Shown: positions 34,535 to 44,025 of the stretch, piece after piece
Layout of the letters: every line of letters begins with the position of its first letter
Numbering within the stretch: position 1 is the first letter of the stretch
NCBI GenBank assembly: GCA_014860565.1
Contig: JACZJN010000162.1
Span: forward strand, 78,739 to 142,738
DNA: 64,000 bases
Direction: 5' to 3'
Source: Bacteroidota bacterium
GTDB lineage: Bacteria; Bacteroidota; Ignavibacteria; SZUA-365
Position numbers and translations under genes: made by a program
Notes under the pieces: model-generated
Told to the model about the DNA's origin: nothing
What the model saw: the letters and a program-made list of their open reading frames with translations, nothing else
Database searches by the model: none

Positions 34535-35485
34535 ATGTCCCATCGAATTCGCACTACCATTCTGCTCGCTTTTTTCATCGCGGCGCCCGCGATGCATGCA
34601 ATGGCGCAGGACTACACCGCGTTTGATTTCCTCCGCATTCCGATGAACGCGCGCGCCGCCGCACTTGGCAACACGTATCTGACAGCGCGCAACGATGTCA
34701 CTACGCTGTTCACCAACCCCGGCGCCCTGAGCACGCTTGAAGGCCCTTCGGCGTCCGTTGGTTTTCTCAAACATCTGCTCGACGTCAACGCAGGATATGC
34801 GGTGTACGGTCAGAAATGGGATGATCTGGGCTGGTTCAGCGCGGGCATTGTGTTCCTCGACTACGGGTCATTCGAAGAGACCGATAAGTTTGGCGACCGG
34901 ACGGGGAAGGAATTCGGCGCTTCCGACCTCGCGTTGAGCCTGGGGTACGGAAACGCGGCCGGGAACCTCCACTATGGCGCCGCACTGAAGATCATTCATT
35001 CGTCGATCGAAGAGTTCAGTTCTACCGGGCTCGCCGTCGATGCGGGCATCTCTTACTACATTCCCGATCAGCAGATGGTGCTTGCCGCAGGAGTACAGAA
35101 TGCAGGAATGCAGGTCAGTGCTTTCGGTGATGAGGATGAATCGCTCCCGCTCGATGTGCGTGTTGGAGTGGGCAAGAAACTCGAACATCTCCCGCTCAAT
35201 ATCATGCTGAATTTCCATAAGCTCAACGAATCGTCGGAGAGTTTTTTCGACCGTTTTTCCAATTTCTCACTCGGCGGCGAATTCGATCTGAGCGATGCGC
35301 TCAAGGCGCGAATCGGATATTACAATGAAATGCGCCGTGAATTGAAAATAGGTAGTTCCGCCAAACTTGCCGGTTTCTCAGGCGGTTTCGGGTTGAAGGT
35401 AGCGACGTACTTCGTCGATTATGCCTACACTTCGCTAGGCGAGATTGGCGCCATGCATCGATTTTCCCTGAGCACCAATTTCTAG
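34535..35485 (+). CDS. PorV/PorQ-family outer membrane protein
   Basis: Signal peptide, YTAFDFLRIPMNARAAALGNTYLTARNDVTTLFTNPGALSTLEGPSASVGFLKHLLDVNAGYAVYG. Confidence 0.85.
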   Translation: MSHRIRTTILLAFFIAAPAMHAMAQDYTAFDFLRIPMNARAAALGNTYLTARNDVTTLFTNPGALSTLEGPSASVGFLKHLLDVNAGYAVYGQKWDDLGWFSAGIVFLDYGSFEETDKFGDRTGKEFGASDLALSLGYGNAAGNLHYGAALKIIHSSIEEFSSTGLAVDAGISYYIPDQQMVLAAGVQNAGMQVSAFGDEDESLPLDVRVGVGKKLEHLPLNIMLNFHKLNESSESFFDRFSNFSLGGEFDLSDALKARIGYYNEMRRELKIGSSAKLAGFSGGFGLKVATYFVDYAYTSLGEIGAMHRFSLSTNF

Positions 35486-35492
35486 AGAACGA

Positions 35493-36320
35493 ATGAGCAG
35501 AAAGGAACGTAGCACGGACAATACGAAAGAGCGCTCCCTCGGGACCGCTCTTCGTGCTTTTATGGTGGAAGCGCGCCGCGAGCCGCGCGATGTGGTCATC
35601 GTTTTTCTCGCGGTTGCAGTGGTCGGCATTCTGTCGTATCAGTATGGCAGTAAGCGGTTTTTCTATGATCAGTGGTACGGGGACCTGAGCGGTGAGCGGC
35701 TCTACGATTTGTATCAGTACCTTTACTGGTTCACAAGCGAGTTCGTGCTGTATTTTCTCCTGCTCATTCCGGTCATCCTGTTTCTGCACCGCAAGCGCCT
35801 GCGCGACTTCGGCGTTACGGTGGGGGATTGGCGCTTCGGACTTCGCGTTTCGCTCCTTTTCTACGCAGTGATGCTGCCGATTCTCTGGGTTGTGAGCGCC
35901 TCGGCATCGTTTCAGGACGTGTACCCGCATTCCCAGATCGTGCGTGGAGATTGGACGCTTTTTCTCATCTATGAAGCTGCGTTTATCCTGTATTTCATCG
36001 GCTGGGAGTTCATCTGGCGCGGGTACATGCTGTTCGGACTCCTGCCCTATACCGGGGCTACCGTCGCGGTGCTCGCACAAATGATTCCGTTTGTGATTCT
36101 TCATTACGGCAAGCCGATGCCGGAAACCTTTGGAGCGATCGTCGCCGGCATTGCGCTCGGGGCCTTGTCCGTGCGCACGCGCTCATTCCTGTACGCCGTG
36201 CTGATTCACTGGTCGGTCATGCTCACCATCGATCTGCTCGCGACGCTTCGATTCCGTAGCGCTATCGATGGTATTGGACCGGCGGCTTTTATCGATGTTT
36301 TCTCTGCATTGCTCCGCTGA
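35493..36320 (+). CDS. CPBP-like intramembrane protein (Rce1/Abi-type fold)
   Basis: Multi-TM; GWEFIWRGYMLFG, FVILHYGKPMPET, VLIHWSVML match CPBP motif order. Confidence 0.75.
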   Translation: MSRKERSTDNTKERSLGTALRAFMVEARREPRDVVIVFLAVAVVGILSYQYGSKRFFYDQWYGDLSGERLYDLYQYLYWFTSEFVLYFLLLIPVILFLHRKRLRDFGVTVGDWRFGLRVSLLFYAVMLPILWVVSASASFQDVYPHSQIVRGDWTLFLIYEAAFILYFIGWEFIWRGYMLFGLLPYTGATVAVLAQMIPFVILHYGKPMPETFGAIVAGIALGALSVRTRSFLYAVLIHWSVMLTIDLLATLRFRSAIDGIGPAAFIDVFSALLR

Positions 36321-36391
36321 GTATATTTGTTGACGAGATGCCCGTATGCGCGGGTATGATGATTTTCAGCAGTATTTCGAGGGTATGTAAC

Positions 36392-37108
36392 ATGCGTCTC
36401 TGTGTCAACATTGATCATTTCGCGACCATGCGGGAGGCACGCGGCGGACTCGAGCCCGACCCCGTCACCGCTGCGCAGCTCTGTGAACTTTACGGAGCGG
36501 AAGGCATTGTCTGTCACCTCCGCGAAGACCGTCGGCATATCAACGATCGCGATCTGCGGCTCCTGCGAGAGACAGTTAAAACCAAGCTGGATCTCGAGAT
36601 GGCCATCACCGACGAAATACTGCAAATCGCGATTGAAACGCTTCCGGATCTGGTGACGCTCGTTCCGGAGAAACGCAAGGAACTGACCACGGAATCCGGT
36701 CTTGATGTCATCAGGGAAGGAGAAAAAGTGGCACACGCCATCCGTCTCCTTCATGAGAACGACATCGAGGTCAGTTTGTTTGTGGATCCGTTGGATGAGC
36801 AGATCGAAGCCGCGGCTGAAGCGGGCGCGGATATCATCGAAATCCATACCGGCGAGTTTGCCAACGCGCGCAGCGAGGAGGAGATGCTCGAGCAGCTCGA
36901 TCGCATCAAAGCAGCTGCTGCGTACGCAAAGACACTCGATCTCGGAGTCAACGCCGGTCATGGGATCAATTACGTCAACATTCGCTATATCACAGCCATC
37001 CGGGAAATCGACGAACTGAGCATCGGGCATGCACTGATCGCACGTGCCATGTTTGTCGGACTCCCGAAGGCAGTCGAGGACATGCTCCAGCGGGTTCGTG
37101 GCTTCTAA
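36392..37108 (+). CDS. pdxJ: Pyridoxine 5'-phosphate synthase
   Basis: MRLCVNIDHFATMREARGGLEPDPVTAAQLCELYGAEGIVCHLREDRRHINDRDL...VNAGHGINYVNI. Confidence 0.97.
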   Translation: MRLCVNIDHFATMREARGGLEPDPVTAAQLCELYGAEGIVCHLREDRRHINDRDLRLLRETVKTKLDLEMAITDEILQIAIETLPDLVTLVPEKRKELTTESGLDVIREGEKVAHAIRLLHENDIEVSLFVDPLDEQIEAAAEAGADIIEIHTGEFANARSEEEMLEQLDRIKAAAAYAKTLDLGVNAGHGINYVNIRYITAIREIDELSIGHALIARAMFVGLPKAVEDMLQRVRGF

Positions 37109-37163
37109 CGCGTGTACAGGACGAATTTTCTTCATTCGTTCTCACATTTTTCTTTAAGTACTA

Positions 37164-37194
37164 TTGATTTATCTGCGCTCCTTACATATATTTG
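37164..37194 (+). promoter_or_regulatory. Candidate Bacteroidota-type housekeeping promoter for tRNA-Val
   Basis: TTG (37164-37166), 20-nt spacer, TATATTTG (37187-37194) matching TAnnTTTG; 12 nt before tRNA start. Confidence 0.65.
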
Positions 37195-37206
37195 TGGACC
37201 TTCGTC

Positions 37207-37280
<74 letters not shown>

Positions 37281-37293
37281 CACTCTGTTGAAG

Positions 37294-37320
37294 AAAAAAT
37301 CGGAGCGAATCCGATTTTTT
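37294..37320 (+). terminator. Intrinsic terminator after tRNA-Val
   Basis: AAAAAATCGGA-GCGAA-TCCGATTTTTT perfect 11-bp inverted repeat with T run. Confidence 0.85.
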
Positions 37321-37348
37321 CATTATACACACGTGCACAGGCAGCAGT

Positions 37349-39268
37349 ATGCAAGACGTGATAACTATCACCCTACCGAATGGCGACAGCAGGGAATTTC
37401 CCCGCGGCGCGACCGGTCTGCAGATCGCGGAAGGAATTTCCGCCGGGCTGGCACGCGAAGCGTTGGGCGTGAAGGTGAACGGTCACGTCGTCGATCTTCA
37501 CCGGCCGATCGAGAGTGATGCCAGCGTGCAAATTCTGACCTGGAATGATGACGAAGGGAAAGAGATTTACTGGCACAGTTCCAGCCACCTCATGGCGCAT
37601 GCCATCGAGGCACTTTTCCCAGGTGCAAAATTCGGTGTCGGCCCCGCCATCGAGGAGGGGTTCTACTACGACATCGATATCGAGCAGGTGCTCACTCCAG
37701 AAGATCTCGAGCGCATTGAGAAGAAGATGGCCGAGCTGGCGAAGGAAGACAAGCCGTTCGAGCGAAAAGTCCTCACGCGCGATGAAGCGTTGGAATTCTG
37801 GGGCGCCAAAGGCGATCAGTACAAGCTTGAGCTTATCAGCGGTCTCGCCGAGGATGAAATCATAAGCTGCTACAGTGAAGGAACATTTACCGATCTTTGC
37901 CGCGGTCCGCATCTTCCTTCCGCCGGACGAATCAAGTATGTGAAGCTGCTGACCGTTTCTGGTTCATACTGGAAAGGTGATGCGAACAACACGCAGTTGC
38001 AGCGCATCTACGGCATTTCCTTCCCGAAGAAAAAAGAACTCGACGAGTATCTTATTCGGCTCGAGGAAGCGCGCAAGCGTGATCATCGGAAGCTGGGACG
38101 TGAACTCGAGCTGTTCGCTTTTCATGACGTCGCACCAGGTGCACCGTTTTGGTTGCCGCGCGGTATGATCCTGTTCAAGGAATTGCTGAACATGATTCGT
38201 GACTTGCTCGACGGTGCAGGATATGATGAGATTTTGACCCCCATTCTTGTCAAGAAGGAATTGTGGGAGCAGTCCGGCCACTGGCAGCACTACAAGGAAA
38301 ACATGTTCCTTGTTGAGGATGGAGAGGACCAGATCTTCAGCCTCAAGCCGATGAACTGTCCCGAATCCACTTTCGTGTACCGTCACAAGGTGCGCAGCTA
38401 TCGCGATCTCCCGCTGCGATTTTCCGAAATCGGTACGAATCATCGCAAAGAACTGTCCGGGGCCTTGAACGGTATGTTCCGTGTTCGGCAGTTTCACATG
38501 GACGATGCGCATCTGTACGTGCGTCCCGACCAGATCCTGGATGAGATCTCGGATTTGCTGAAGCTGGTGGATCGATTCTACAAAGTATTCGGCTTTGAGC
38601 CGTTTTATAAGCTTAGCACTCGCCCCGAAGAGGCGATGGGCGAGCCCGCGCTGTGGGACACCGCAGAGGCTGGTCTCTCCGATGCTCTGGCCGCAAACGG
38701 CATTGACTACAAGCTGAATCCGGGCGACGGCGCATTCTACGGTCCGAAAATCGACATCAGCGTGCGCGACGCCCTCGGCCGTTCATGGCAGCTGGCAACG
38801 ATTCAGCTTGACTTCCAGATGCCCGAGCGTTTTGAACTCGAATACATCGACGAAAACAACGACCGGAAGCGTCCGGTGATGATTCACCGCGCGATCATGG
38901 GCTCGATGGAACGCTTTATCGGCGTGCTCATCGAGCATTTTGCCGGGGCGTTCCCGACGTGGCTTTCCCCAGTACAGGCGGCTGTGCTCCCGATCAGCGA
39001 CCAGTTCATGGAATACGGCCGTGAGGTGGAAGCAGCGCTTCGCCAGGCCGGCGTGCGTGTGGAATTCGACCAACGGAACGAGAAGATCGGATATAAGATC
39101 CGCGATTGGGAGATGCACAAGGTACCGTATATGCTGATTGTCGGCGAGAAGGAAAAAGTAGGTTCCGCCGTGTCGGTCCGCCGTCACAAAGAGGGCGATT
39201 TGGGCTCGCGCAGCATAGAAGAATTCGTGCAGCTCATCACAGAAGAGATATCAGCAAAGTCATTATAA
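37349..39268 (+). CDS. thrS: Threonyl-tRNA synthetase
   Basis: TGS domain, HSSSHLMAHAIEALFPGAKFGVGPAIEEGFYYD, FHMDDAHLYVRPDQI, class II core. Confidence 0.98.
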   Translation: MQDVITITLPNGDSREFPRGATGLQIAEGISAGLAREALGVKVNGHVVDLHRPIESDASVQILTWNDDEGKEIYWHSSSHLMAHAIEALFPGAKFGVGPAIEEGFYYDIDIEQVLTPEDLERIEKKMAELAKEDKPFERKVLTRDEALEFWGAKGDQYKLELISGLAEDEIISCYSEGTFTDLCRGPHLPSAGRIKYVKLLTVSGSYWKGDANNTQLQRIYGISFPKKKELDEYLIRLEEARKRDHRKLGRELELFAFHDVAPGAPFWLPRGMILFKELLNMIRDLLDGAGYDEILTPILVKKELWEQSGHWQHYKENMFLVEDGEDQIFSLKPMNCPESTFVYRHKVRSYRDLPLRFSEIGTNHRKELSGALNGMFRVRQFHMDDAHLYVRPDQILDEISDLLKLVDRFYKVFGFEPFYKLSTRPEEAMGEPALWDTAEAGLSDALAANGIDYKLNPGDGAFYGPKIDISVRDALGRSWQLATIQLDFQMPERFELEYIDENNDRKRPVMIHRAIMGSMERFIGVLIEHFAGAFPTWLSPVQAAVLPISDQFMEYGREVEAALRQAGVRVEFDQRNEKIGYKIRDWEMHKVPYMLIVGEKEKVGSAVSVRRHKEGDLGSRSIEEFVQLITEEISAKSL

Positions 39269-39284
39269 CAAACCGGAGGCACCA

Positions 39285-39872
39285 ACGGCTACGTTCAATC
39301 GTCCAATACGGACACCCCAGCGACGGACACGAATAAACGAGGAAATCAACGCAAAGGAAATCAGGCTCATTGGAGCCGAGGGAGAGCAGGTAGGTATTGT
39401 CTCTCCAAAACAAGCCCTTGCGATGGCCGCGGAAAAAGAACTCGACCTTGTCGAGATCGCACCACAGGCAACACCGCCTGTGTGCAAAATCATGGATTAC
39501 GGCAAGTTCAAGTACGAGCAGCAGAAAAAAGAGAAGCTCCTCAAGAAGAAACAGCTGAACATCGTCATTAAGGAAGTGCGTTATCATCCGACGACGGATA
39601 CGCACGACTTCGATTTCAAGCTGCGTCACGCCCGGCAATTTTTGCTCGAAGGAAATAAAGTCAAGGCTGCAGTGGTGTTCCGCGGGCGTCAGATGGCGCA
39701 TCAGGAGCTCGGATATCAGCTCCTCACGAAACTCAAACAAGCGCTGGAAGACATAGCCCTGGTGGAAAAAGAGCCCAATATGGAAGGCCGTTCGATGATC
39801 GCCATTTTTTCCCCGGACAAAAAGAAAATGGCTGCCATCGAAAAGCAGAAAATTGAAGATTCCGAACAGTAA
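39285..39872 (+). CDS. infC: Translation initiation factor IF-3 (non-canonical start proposed)
   Basis: [69 protein letters not shown]...; conserved N-domain lies upstream of the only in-frame ATG (39423); GGAGG at 39275-39279 sits 5 nt before in-frame ACG 39285. Confidence 0.9.
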   Translation, partial: TATFNRPIRTPQRRTRINEEINAKEIRLIGAEGEQVGIVSPKQALAMAAEKELDLVEIAPQATPPVCKIMDYGKFKYEQQKKEKLLKKKQLNIVIKEVRYHPTTDTHDFDFKLRHARQFLLEGNKVKAAVVFRGRQMAHQELGYQLLTKLKQALEDIALVEKEPNMEGRSMIAIFSPDKKKMAAIEKQKIEDSEQ

Positions 39873-39951
39873 TTTACTGGAACGGAAACAAGAATTTCCT
39901 TATATTAATCAGCTAGATTATTTCGATCGAACCGAAAAGGAGTACGAGCAA

Positions 39952-40140
39952 ATGCCCAAATTTAAAGGCAAGTCCGGTGCAAAAAAGCGTTTCACGCTTA
40001 CCGGCACGGGCAAGATCAAGCGCAGGAAGGCATACAGCAGCCACATCCTGACCAAGAAGACGACCAAGCGCAAACGCGGGCTGCGTCAGGGCACCCTTGT
40101 GGATGCCGCCGATGAAAAACGCATCAAAATGATTATCTAA
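39952..40140 (+). CDS. rpmI: 50S ribosomal protein L35
   Basis: [45 protein letters not shown]. Confidence 0.97.
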   Translation: MPKFKGKSGAKKRFTLTGTGKIKRRKAYSSHILTKKTTKRKRGLRQGTLVDAADEKRIKMII

Positions 40141-40159
40141 ATAGACTCACAGGTGAAGA

Positions 40160-40507
40160 ATGCCTCGTTCAAAGAATAAGGTCGCCGCGCACCGTCGGAG
40201 GAAAAAAACACTTGATCGCGCCAAAGGCTTTTACGGTGCGAGCAGCAAGATCCTCACGGTAGCGAAGCACCGCGTCGACAAATCCCTGCAGTTTGCGTAC
40301 CGCGATCGCCGTGCCAAAAAGCGCACCATGCGCCAGCTTTGGATCACGCGCATCAACGCAGCCTCACGCATGCATGGCGTTTCGTACTCGCGTCTGATCG
40401 ATGGATTGAACAAACACAATATCGACATCAATCGGAAGATGCTCTCGGAGATCGCAGCCACGGACAGCACTGCTTTTGCTGAAATCGTGAAGCTCGCGAC
40501 CCTGTAA
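40160..40507 (+). CDS. rplT: 50S ribosomal protein L20
   Basis: [83 protein letters not shown]. Confidence 0.97.
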   Translation: MPRSKNKVAAHRRRKKTLDRAKGFYGASSKILTVAKHRVDKSLQFAYRDRRAKKRTMRQLWITRINAASRMHGVSYSRLIDGLNKHNIDINRKMLSEIAATDSTAFAEIVKLATL

Positions 40508-40526
40508 GCCCTTTTTGATCGTACGG

Positions 40527-40575
40527 CGGGCATTGCATAGAGAGTCGCCTCTCGTGTCATGCCCGTTTTTTTTTT
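40527..40575 (+). terminator. Strong intrinsic terminator or attenuator between rplT and pheS
   Basis: CGGGCAT (40527-40533)/ATGCCCG (40559-40565) with inner GAGAG-TCGC-CTCTC (40540-40553), followed by ten T (40566-40575). Confidence 0.88.
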
Positions 40576-40600
40576 GCCGAAGTATTCGCAGGAGTTCGTC

Positions 40601-41614
40601 GTGAAAGATCGTATAGAAGGGCTGCTCGCCAAGATCCGGGAAAGTGCGGCCAATCTCTCGACAGAGGAGGGACTGGAACAGTTCCGTATTGCATTCCTCT
40701 CAAGAAAAGGGAGCATCGCACAGTTGTTCGAAGACCTCAAAACGCTTTCGGCGGATGAGAAACCCTCGATGGGCAAGGCACTCAATGTGCTACGTCAAAC
40801 TGCGCAGTCTTTGCTTGACGAAGCCGTTGAGAACCTTCAGCGAGAGAAAAAGTCGGGAAAGGACGTGCTTGATATTACGTTGCCCGGACGCGCCCAGCAT
40901 CGCGGGCATATGCATATCGTTTCCCAGACCATTGAGGAGATATCGGATATTTTTCGTCGCATGGGCTTCAGCGTCGCCGACGGTCCTGAAATTGAAACCG
41001 ACCACTACAATTTCGAGGCATTGAATTTTCCTGCTGATCACCCGGCAAGGGATATGCAGGATACGTTTTTTATTACCGATTCACATCTGCTGCGCACACA
41101 CACAACTCCCGTGCAGGTGCGTCTCATGGAAAAATATCAGCCACCGATCCGCGCGATTTTTCCCGGGAAAGTTTATCGCAATGAAGTGATCAGCGCCCGG
41201 AGCCATGTGCAATTTCATCAGATCGACGGACTCTTCGTCGATAAAGGTGTCACGTTTGCAGATCTGAAGGGCACTCTGGTCACCTTCGCAAAGATGTACT
41301 ATGGCTCGTCACTGAAATACCGCTTTCGTCCGAGTTTTTTCCCGTTTACCGAACCGTCGGCGGAAATGGACATCAGCTGCTATCTCTGCAACGCCAAGGG
41401 ATGCCGCGTGTGCAAGCACACCGGGTGGCTTGAAATTCTCGGTTGCGGTATGGTGGATCCGAATGTGTTTTCCTTCGTGAACGTCGATCCCGAGGAATTC
41501 AGCGGATACGCATTCGGCATCGGCATCGAGCGCACAGCAATGCTCCGGCATGCCATCGATGATATCCGGCTCCTTTTCGAAAATGATCTACGCGTCAATC
41601 ATCAATTCAACTGA
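40601..41614 (+). CDS. pheS: Phenylalanyl-tRNA synthetase alpha subunit
   Basis: GRAQHRGHMHIVSQTIEEISDIFRRMGFSVADGPEIETDHYNFEALNFPADHPARDMQDTFFI; GTG start after AGGAG proposed (alternative ATG 40559 lies in the hairpin). Confidence 0.95.
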   Translation: MKDRIEGLLAKIRESAANLSTEEGLEQFRIAFLSRKGSIAQLFEDLKTLSADEKPSMGKALNVLRQTAQSLLDEAVENLQREKKSGKDVLDITLPGRAQHRGHMHIVSQTIEEISDIFRRMGFSVADGPEIETDHYNFEALNFPADHPARDMQDTFFITDSHLLRTHTTPVQVRLMEKYQPPIRAIFPGKVYRNEVISARSHVQFHQIDGLFVDKGVTFADLKGTLVTFAKMYYGSSLKYRFRPSFFPFTEPSAEMDISCYLCNAKGCRVCKHTGWLEILGCGMVDPNVFSFVNVDPEEFSGYAFGIGIERTAMLRHAIDDIRLLFENDLRVNHQFN

Positions 41615-41616
41615 TC

Positions 41617-43995
41617 ATGCAGCTCTCATTAAACTGGCTCCGTACATACGTCGATCTTCCTGAATCCCTCGAAGAGCTTGAAGCTCTGTTAACAAACGTG
41701 GGATTAGAGGTTGAATCCATTGAAGATCGCCGCGATTCTTTCAAGGATATTGTGGTAGGTGAAGTGCTCACCTGCGAAAAGCATCCCAATGCGGATAAAC
41801 TTTCGGTATGCACAGTCAGCAACGGAGCGGATGTTTCCACGGTTGTCTGCGGTGCACCGAACGTCGCAGCCGGACAGAAGGTAATCTTTGCCCAGGTGGG
41901 CGCACACATCGAGAAGCTTGGCTTCACTATTGATAGACGAAAACTGCGGGGGATTGAATCCGCCGGCATGATCTGTTCGTCTTCAGAGCTCGGACTCGAT
42001 GACGATCATTCCGGTATTGCCGTGCTTCAGCCAGGCGCGTTGCCCGGAACTCCGATCGCACGGTACCTCGGCTTTGACGATGTCATTCTCGGCATCGGTA
42101 TCACACCGAACCGTGGCGATGCACTGTCGCATATCGGGACCGCGCGCGACATCGCAGCTGCAACCGCAGGGGAGCTTCGCGTACCGACGCCCGAGCTCGC
42201 GGAGTGTCCGGATCCCGAACCATTTTCAATCGATATCCGCGATCCGGAGCTTTGTCCGCGCTACTCTGGTGCCATCGTGCGGGACGTAACCGTGACTGAT
42301 TCGCCTGACTGGTTGCGCAAGGCGCTCACAGCGGCGGGAGTGCGTCCGATCAACAACGTCGTCGATGTAACGAACTACGTGATGATGGAGATCGGACAAC
42401 CGATGCATGCCTTTGATCTGGAGCTGCTCGAAGGGAGCAGTATCGTCGTGCGAGCCGCGGAACCGGGGGAGACGATCACGACACTCGACGATGAAGAACG
42501 CCGTCTTCCTGAACGTGCGCTGCTCATTTGCGACGCCGTAAAACCGGTCGCTGTTGCAGGCGTCATGGGCGGTCAGCATTCCGCGGTTTCAACGTCAACG
42601 ACCTCGATCCTGCTTGAAAGTGCGCATTTCAATCCATCATCGGTGCGACGCACAGCCAAGATGCTTCAGCTCTCGACGGACTCGAGCTACCGTTTCGAAC
42701 GTGGGTCGGATCCGAATGTCACCTTGTGGGCTTTGCGTCGTGCCGTGCAGCTTATTTTGGAGACTGCGGGAGGGAAACTGCGTGGTTTGTACGATGCATA
42801 TCCCTCACCCGTGCTCGAAAAGATTGTCGCACTGCGCCCAGCATTCGTGAACCGCATTCTCGGGATAGAGATTTCCGCATCCGAACAGCGCCGAATCCTT
42901 GAGGCATTGCAGGTCCGAATTCTGGGAGAGGATGATGCCGCATTCCAGTGCAGCATTCCTACTTTCCGCAGTGATATCGAACGGGAGATCGATCTCGTCG
43001 AGGAAATCGCGCGCATTCATGGTTATGATAACATTCCTGTTCCCACACGCATAGAGATGAATGTTGGGACACGTTTCGATGATCAGGCTTTTCCTGCACG
43101 TCTACGGAATCTGGTGCTTGGCTTCGGCTTCGATGAAATCCTTTCATCCAGCCTTGTCTCACGTGGTCGTGCCGGTGTGAGCGGAGAGGGAGGCACGGTG
43201 GTTGACGTCCTCAATCCGGTGAGTAAGGAGCGTCCCAGCCTGCGTACAAGTCTGCTTCCGTCGATTCTCGAGGCAATCGACCTCAACATCCGCAACGGCA
43301 TGCCTTCAGTGCGTATTGCTGAAATCGGCCATGTTTTTGCAGCGATGGAGGAGAAGAATTTTACGGAACGCAACATGCTTGCCTTCGCTATTACTGGCAA
43401 CGCTCAGGAGCGCAGTTGGTATGCACCCGGTCGCGAATCCGATTTTTTTGATTTGAAGGGTGTGCTGCATCAGCTCGTCGAAGCTCTTTATATTGACAAT
43501 GACACAATCTTTTATTATGATAGAACCAGTACTTTAAGTGAGCATGTCCTAACGCTTGAAGTCAAAGGCAGATATGCCGGACAAGCTGTCGAAGTTTCTG
43601 ATGCGATTCTTGCAAGCTTCGATATTGGTCAGCCGGTGTATTATGCCGAGCTCGACATAGATCTTTTGTGCGAGGCTTTGCCAAAGCGGCAGCGGTATGT
43701 TTCGGTAGCGAAGTATCCCAGCATGACACGTGACCTTGCGGTACTCGTCGCGAAAGACATCTTGGCGGAACAGATTACCCGCACCGTTCAGCTCGGCAAT
43801 CCTGCCTACTTGAAGAGTGTTCGCGTTGTGGATGTTTTCACGCATGGAAGTATTGGAAAGGACAGGAAGAGCGTGGCGTTCACGATGACGTTTCAGGCAG
43901 ACGAGAGAACGCTCACGGACGAAGATATCAACGACTCGGTCGATGCCATCGTCTCCGCTCTGAAGCGGGAGTTACAGGCCGAGCTTCGCGCATAA
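41617..43995 (+). CDS. pheT: Phenylalanyl-tRNA synthetase beta subunit
   Basis: MQLSLNWLRTYVDLPESLEELEALLTNVGLEVE...; tRNA-binding, B5 and anticodon-binding domains. Confidence 0.98.
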   Translation: MQLSLNWLRTYVDLPESLEELEALLTNVGLEVESIEDRRDSFKDIVVGEVLTCEKHPNADKLSVCTVSNGADVSTVVCGAPNVAAGQKVIFAQVGAHIEKLGFTIDRRKLRGIESAGMICSSSELGLDDDHSGIAVLQPGALPGTPIARYLGFDDVILGIGITPNRGDALSHIGTARDIAAATAGELRVPTPELAECPDPEPFSIDIRDPELCPRYSGAIVRDVTVTDSPDWLRKALTAAGVRPINNVVDVTNYVMMEIGQPMHAFDLELLEGSSIVVRAAEPGETITTLDDEERRLPERALLICDAVKPVAVAGVMGGQHSAVSTSTTSILLESAHFNPSSVRRTAKMLQLSTDSSYRFERGSDPNVTLWALRRAVQLILETAGGKLRGLYDAYPSPVLEKIVALRPAFVNRILGIEISASEQRRILEALQVRILGEDDAAFQCSIPTFRSDIEREIDLVEEIARIHGYDNIPVPTRIEMNVGTRFDDQAFPARLRNLVLGFGFDEILSSSLVSRGRAGVSGEGGTVVDVLNPVSKERPSLRTSLLPSILEAIDLNIRNGMPSVRIAEIGHVFAAMEEKNFTERNMLAFAITGNAQERSWYAPGRESDFFDLKGVLHQLVEALYIDNDTIFYYDRTSTLSEHVLTLEVKGRYAGQAVEVSDAILASFDIGQPVYYAELDIDLLCEALPKRQRYVSVAKYPSMTRDLAVLVAKDILAEQITRTVQLGNPAYLKSVRVVDVFTHGSIGKDRKSVAFTMTFQADERTLTDEDINDSVDAIVSALKRELQAELRA

Positions 43996-44025
43996 CGGTT
44001 TCGTTCCATCAGCCCGGATGCTCAC

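Noticed and set aside
36206-37135. 309-aa minus-strand ORF opposite pdxJ
   Set aside because: Shadow of pdxJ and the CPBP gene; no domain or RBS support. Same reasoning applies to the long antisense ORFs over rny, nadB, xseA and dxs.
37288-37518. 76-aa ORF after tRNA-Val
   Set aside because: Begins in the tRNA terminator and overlaps thrS in another frame; RNA-structure and thrS explain the sequence.
39853-40140. 95-aa extended rpmI ORF
   Set aside because: L35 begins at [12 protein letters not shown] (39952); the upstream part is chance open frame and overlaps the infC end.
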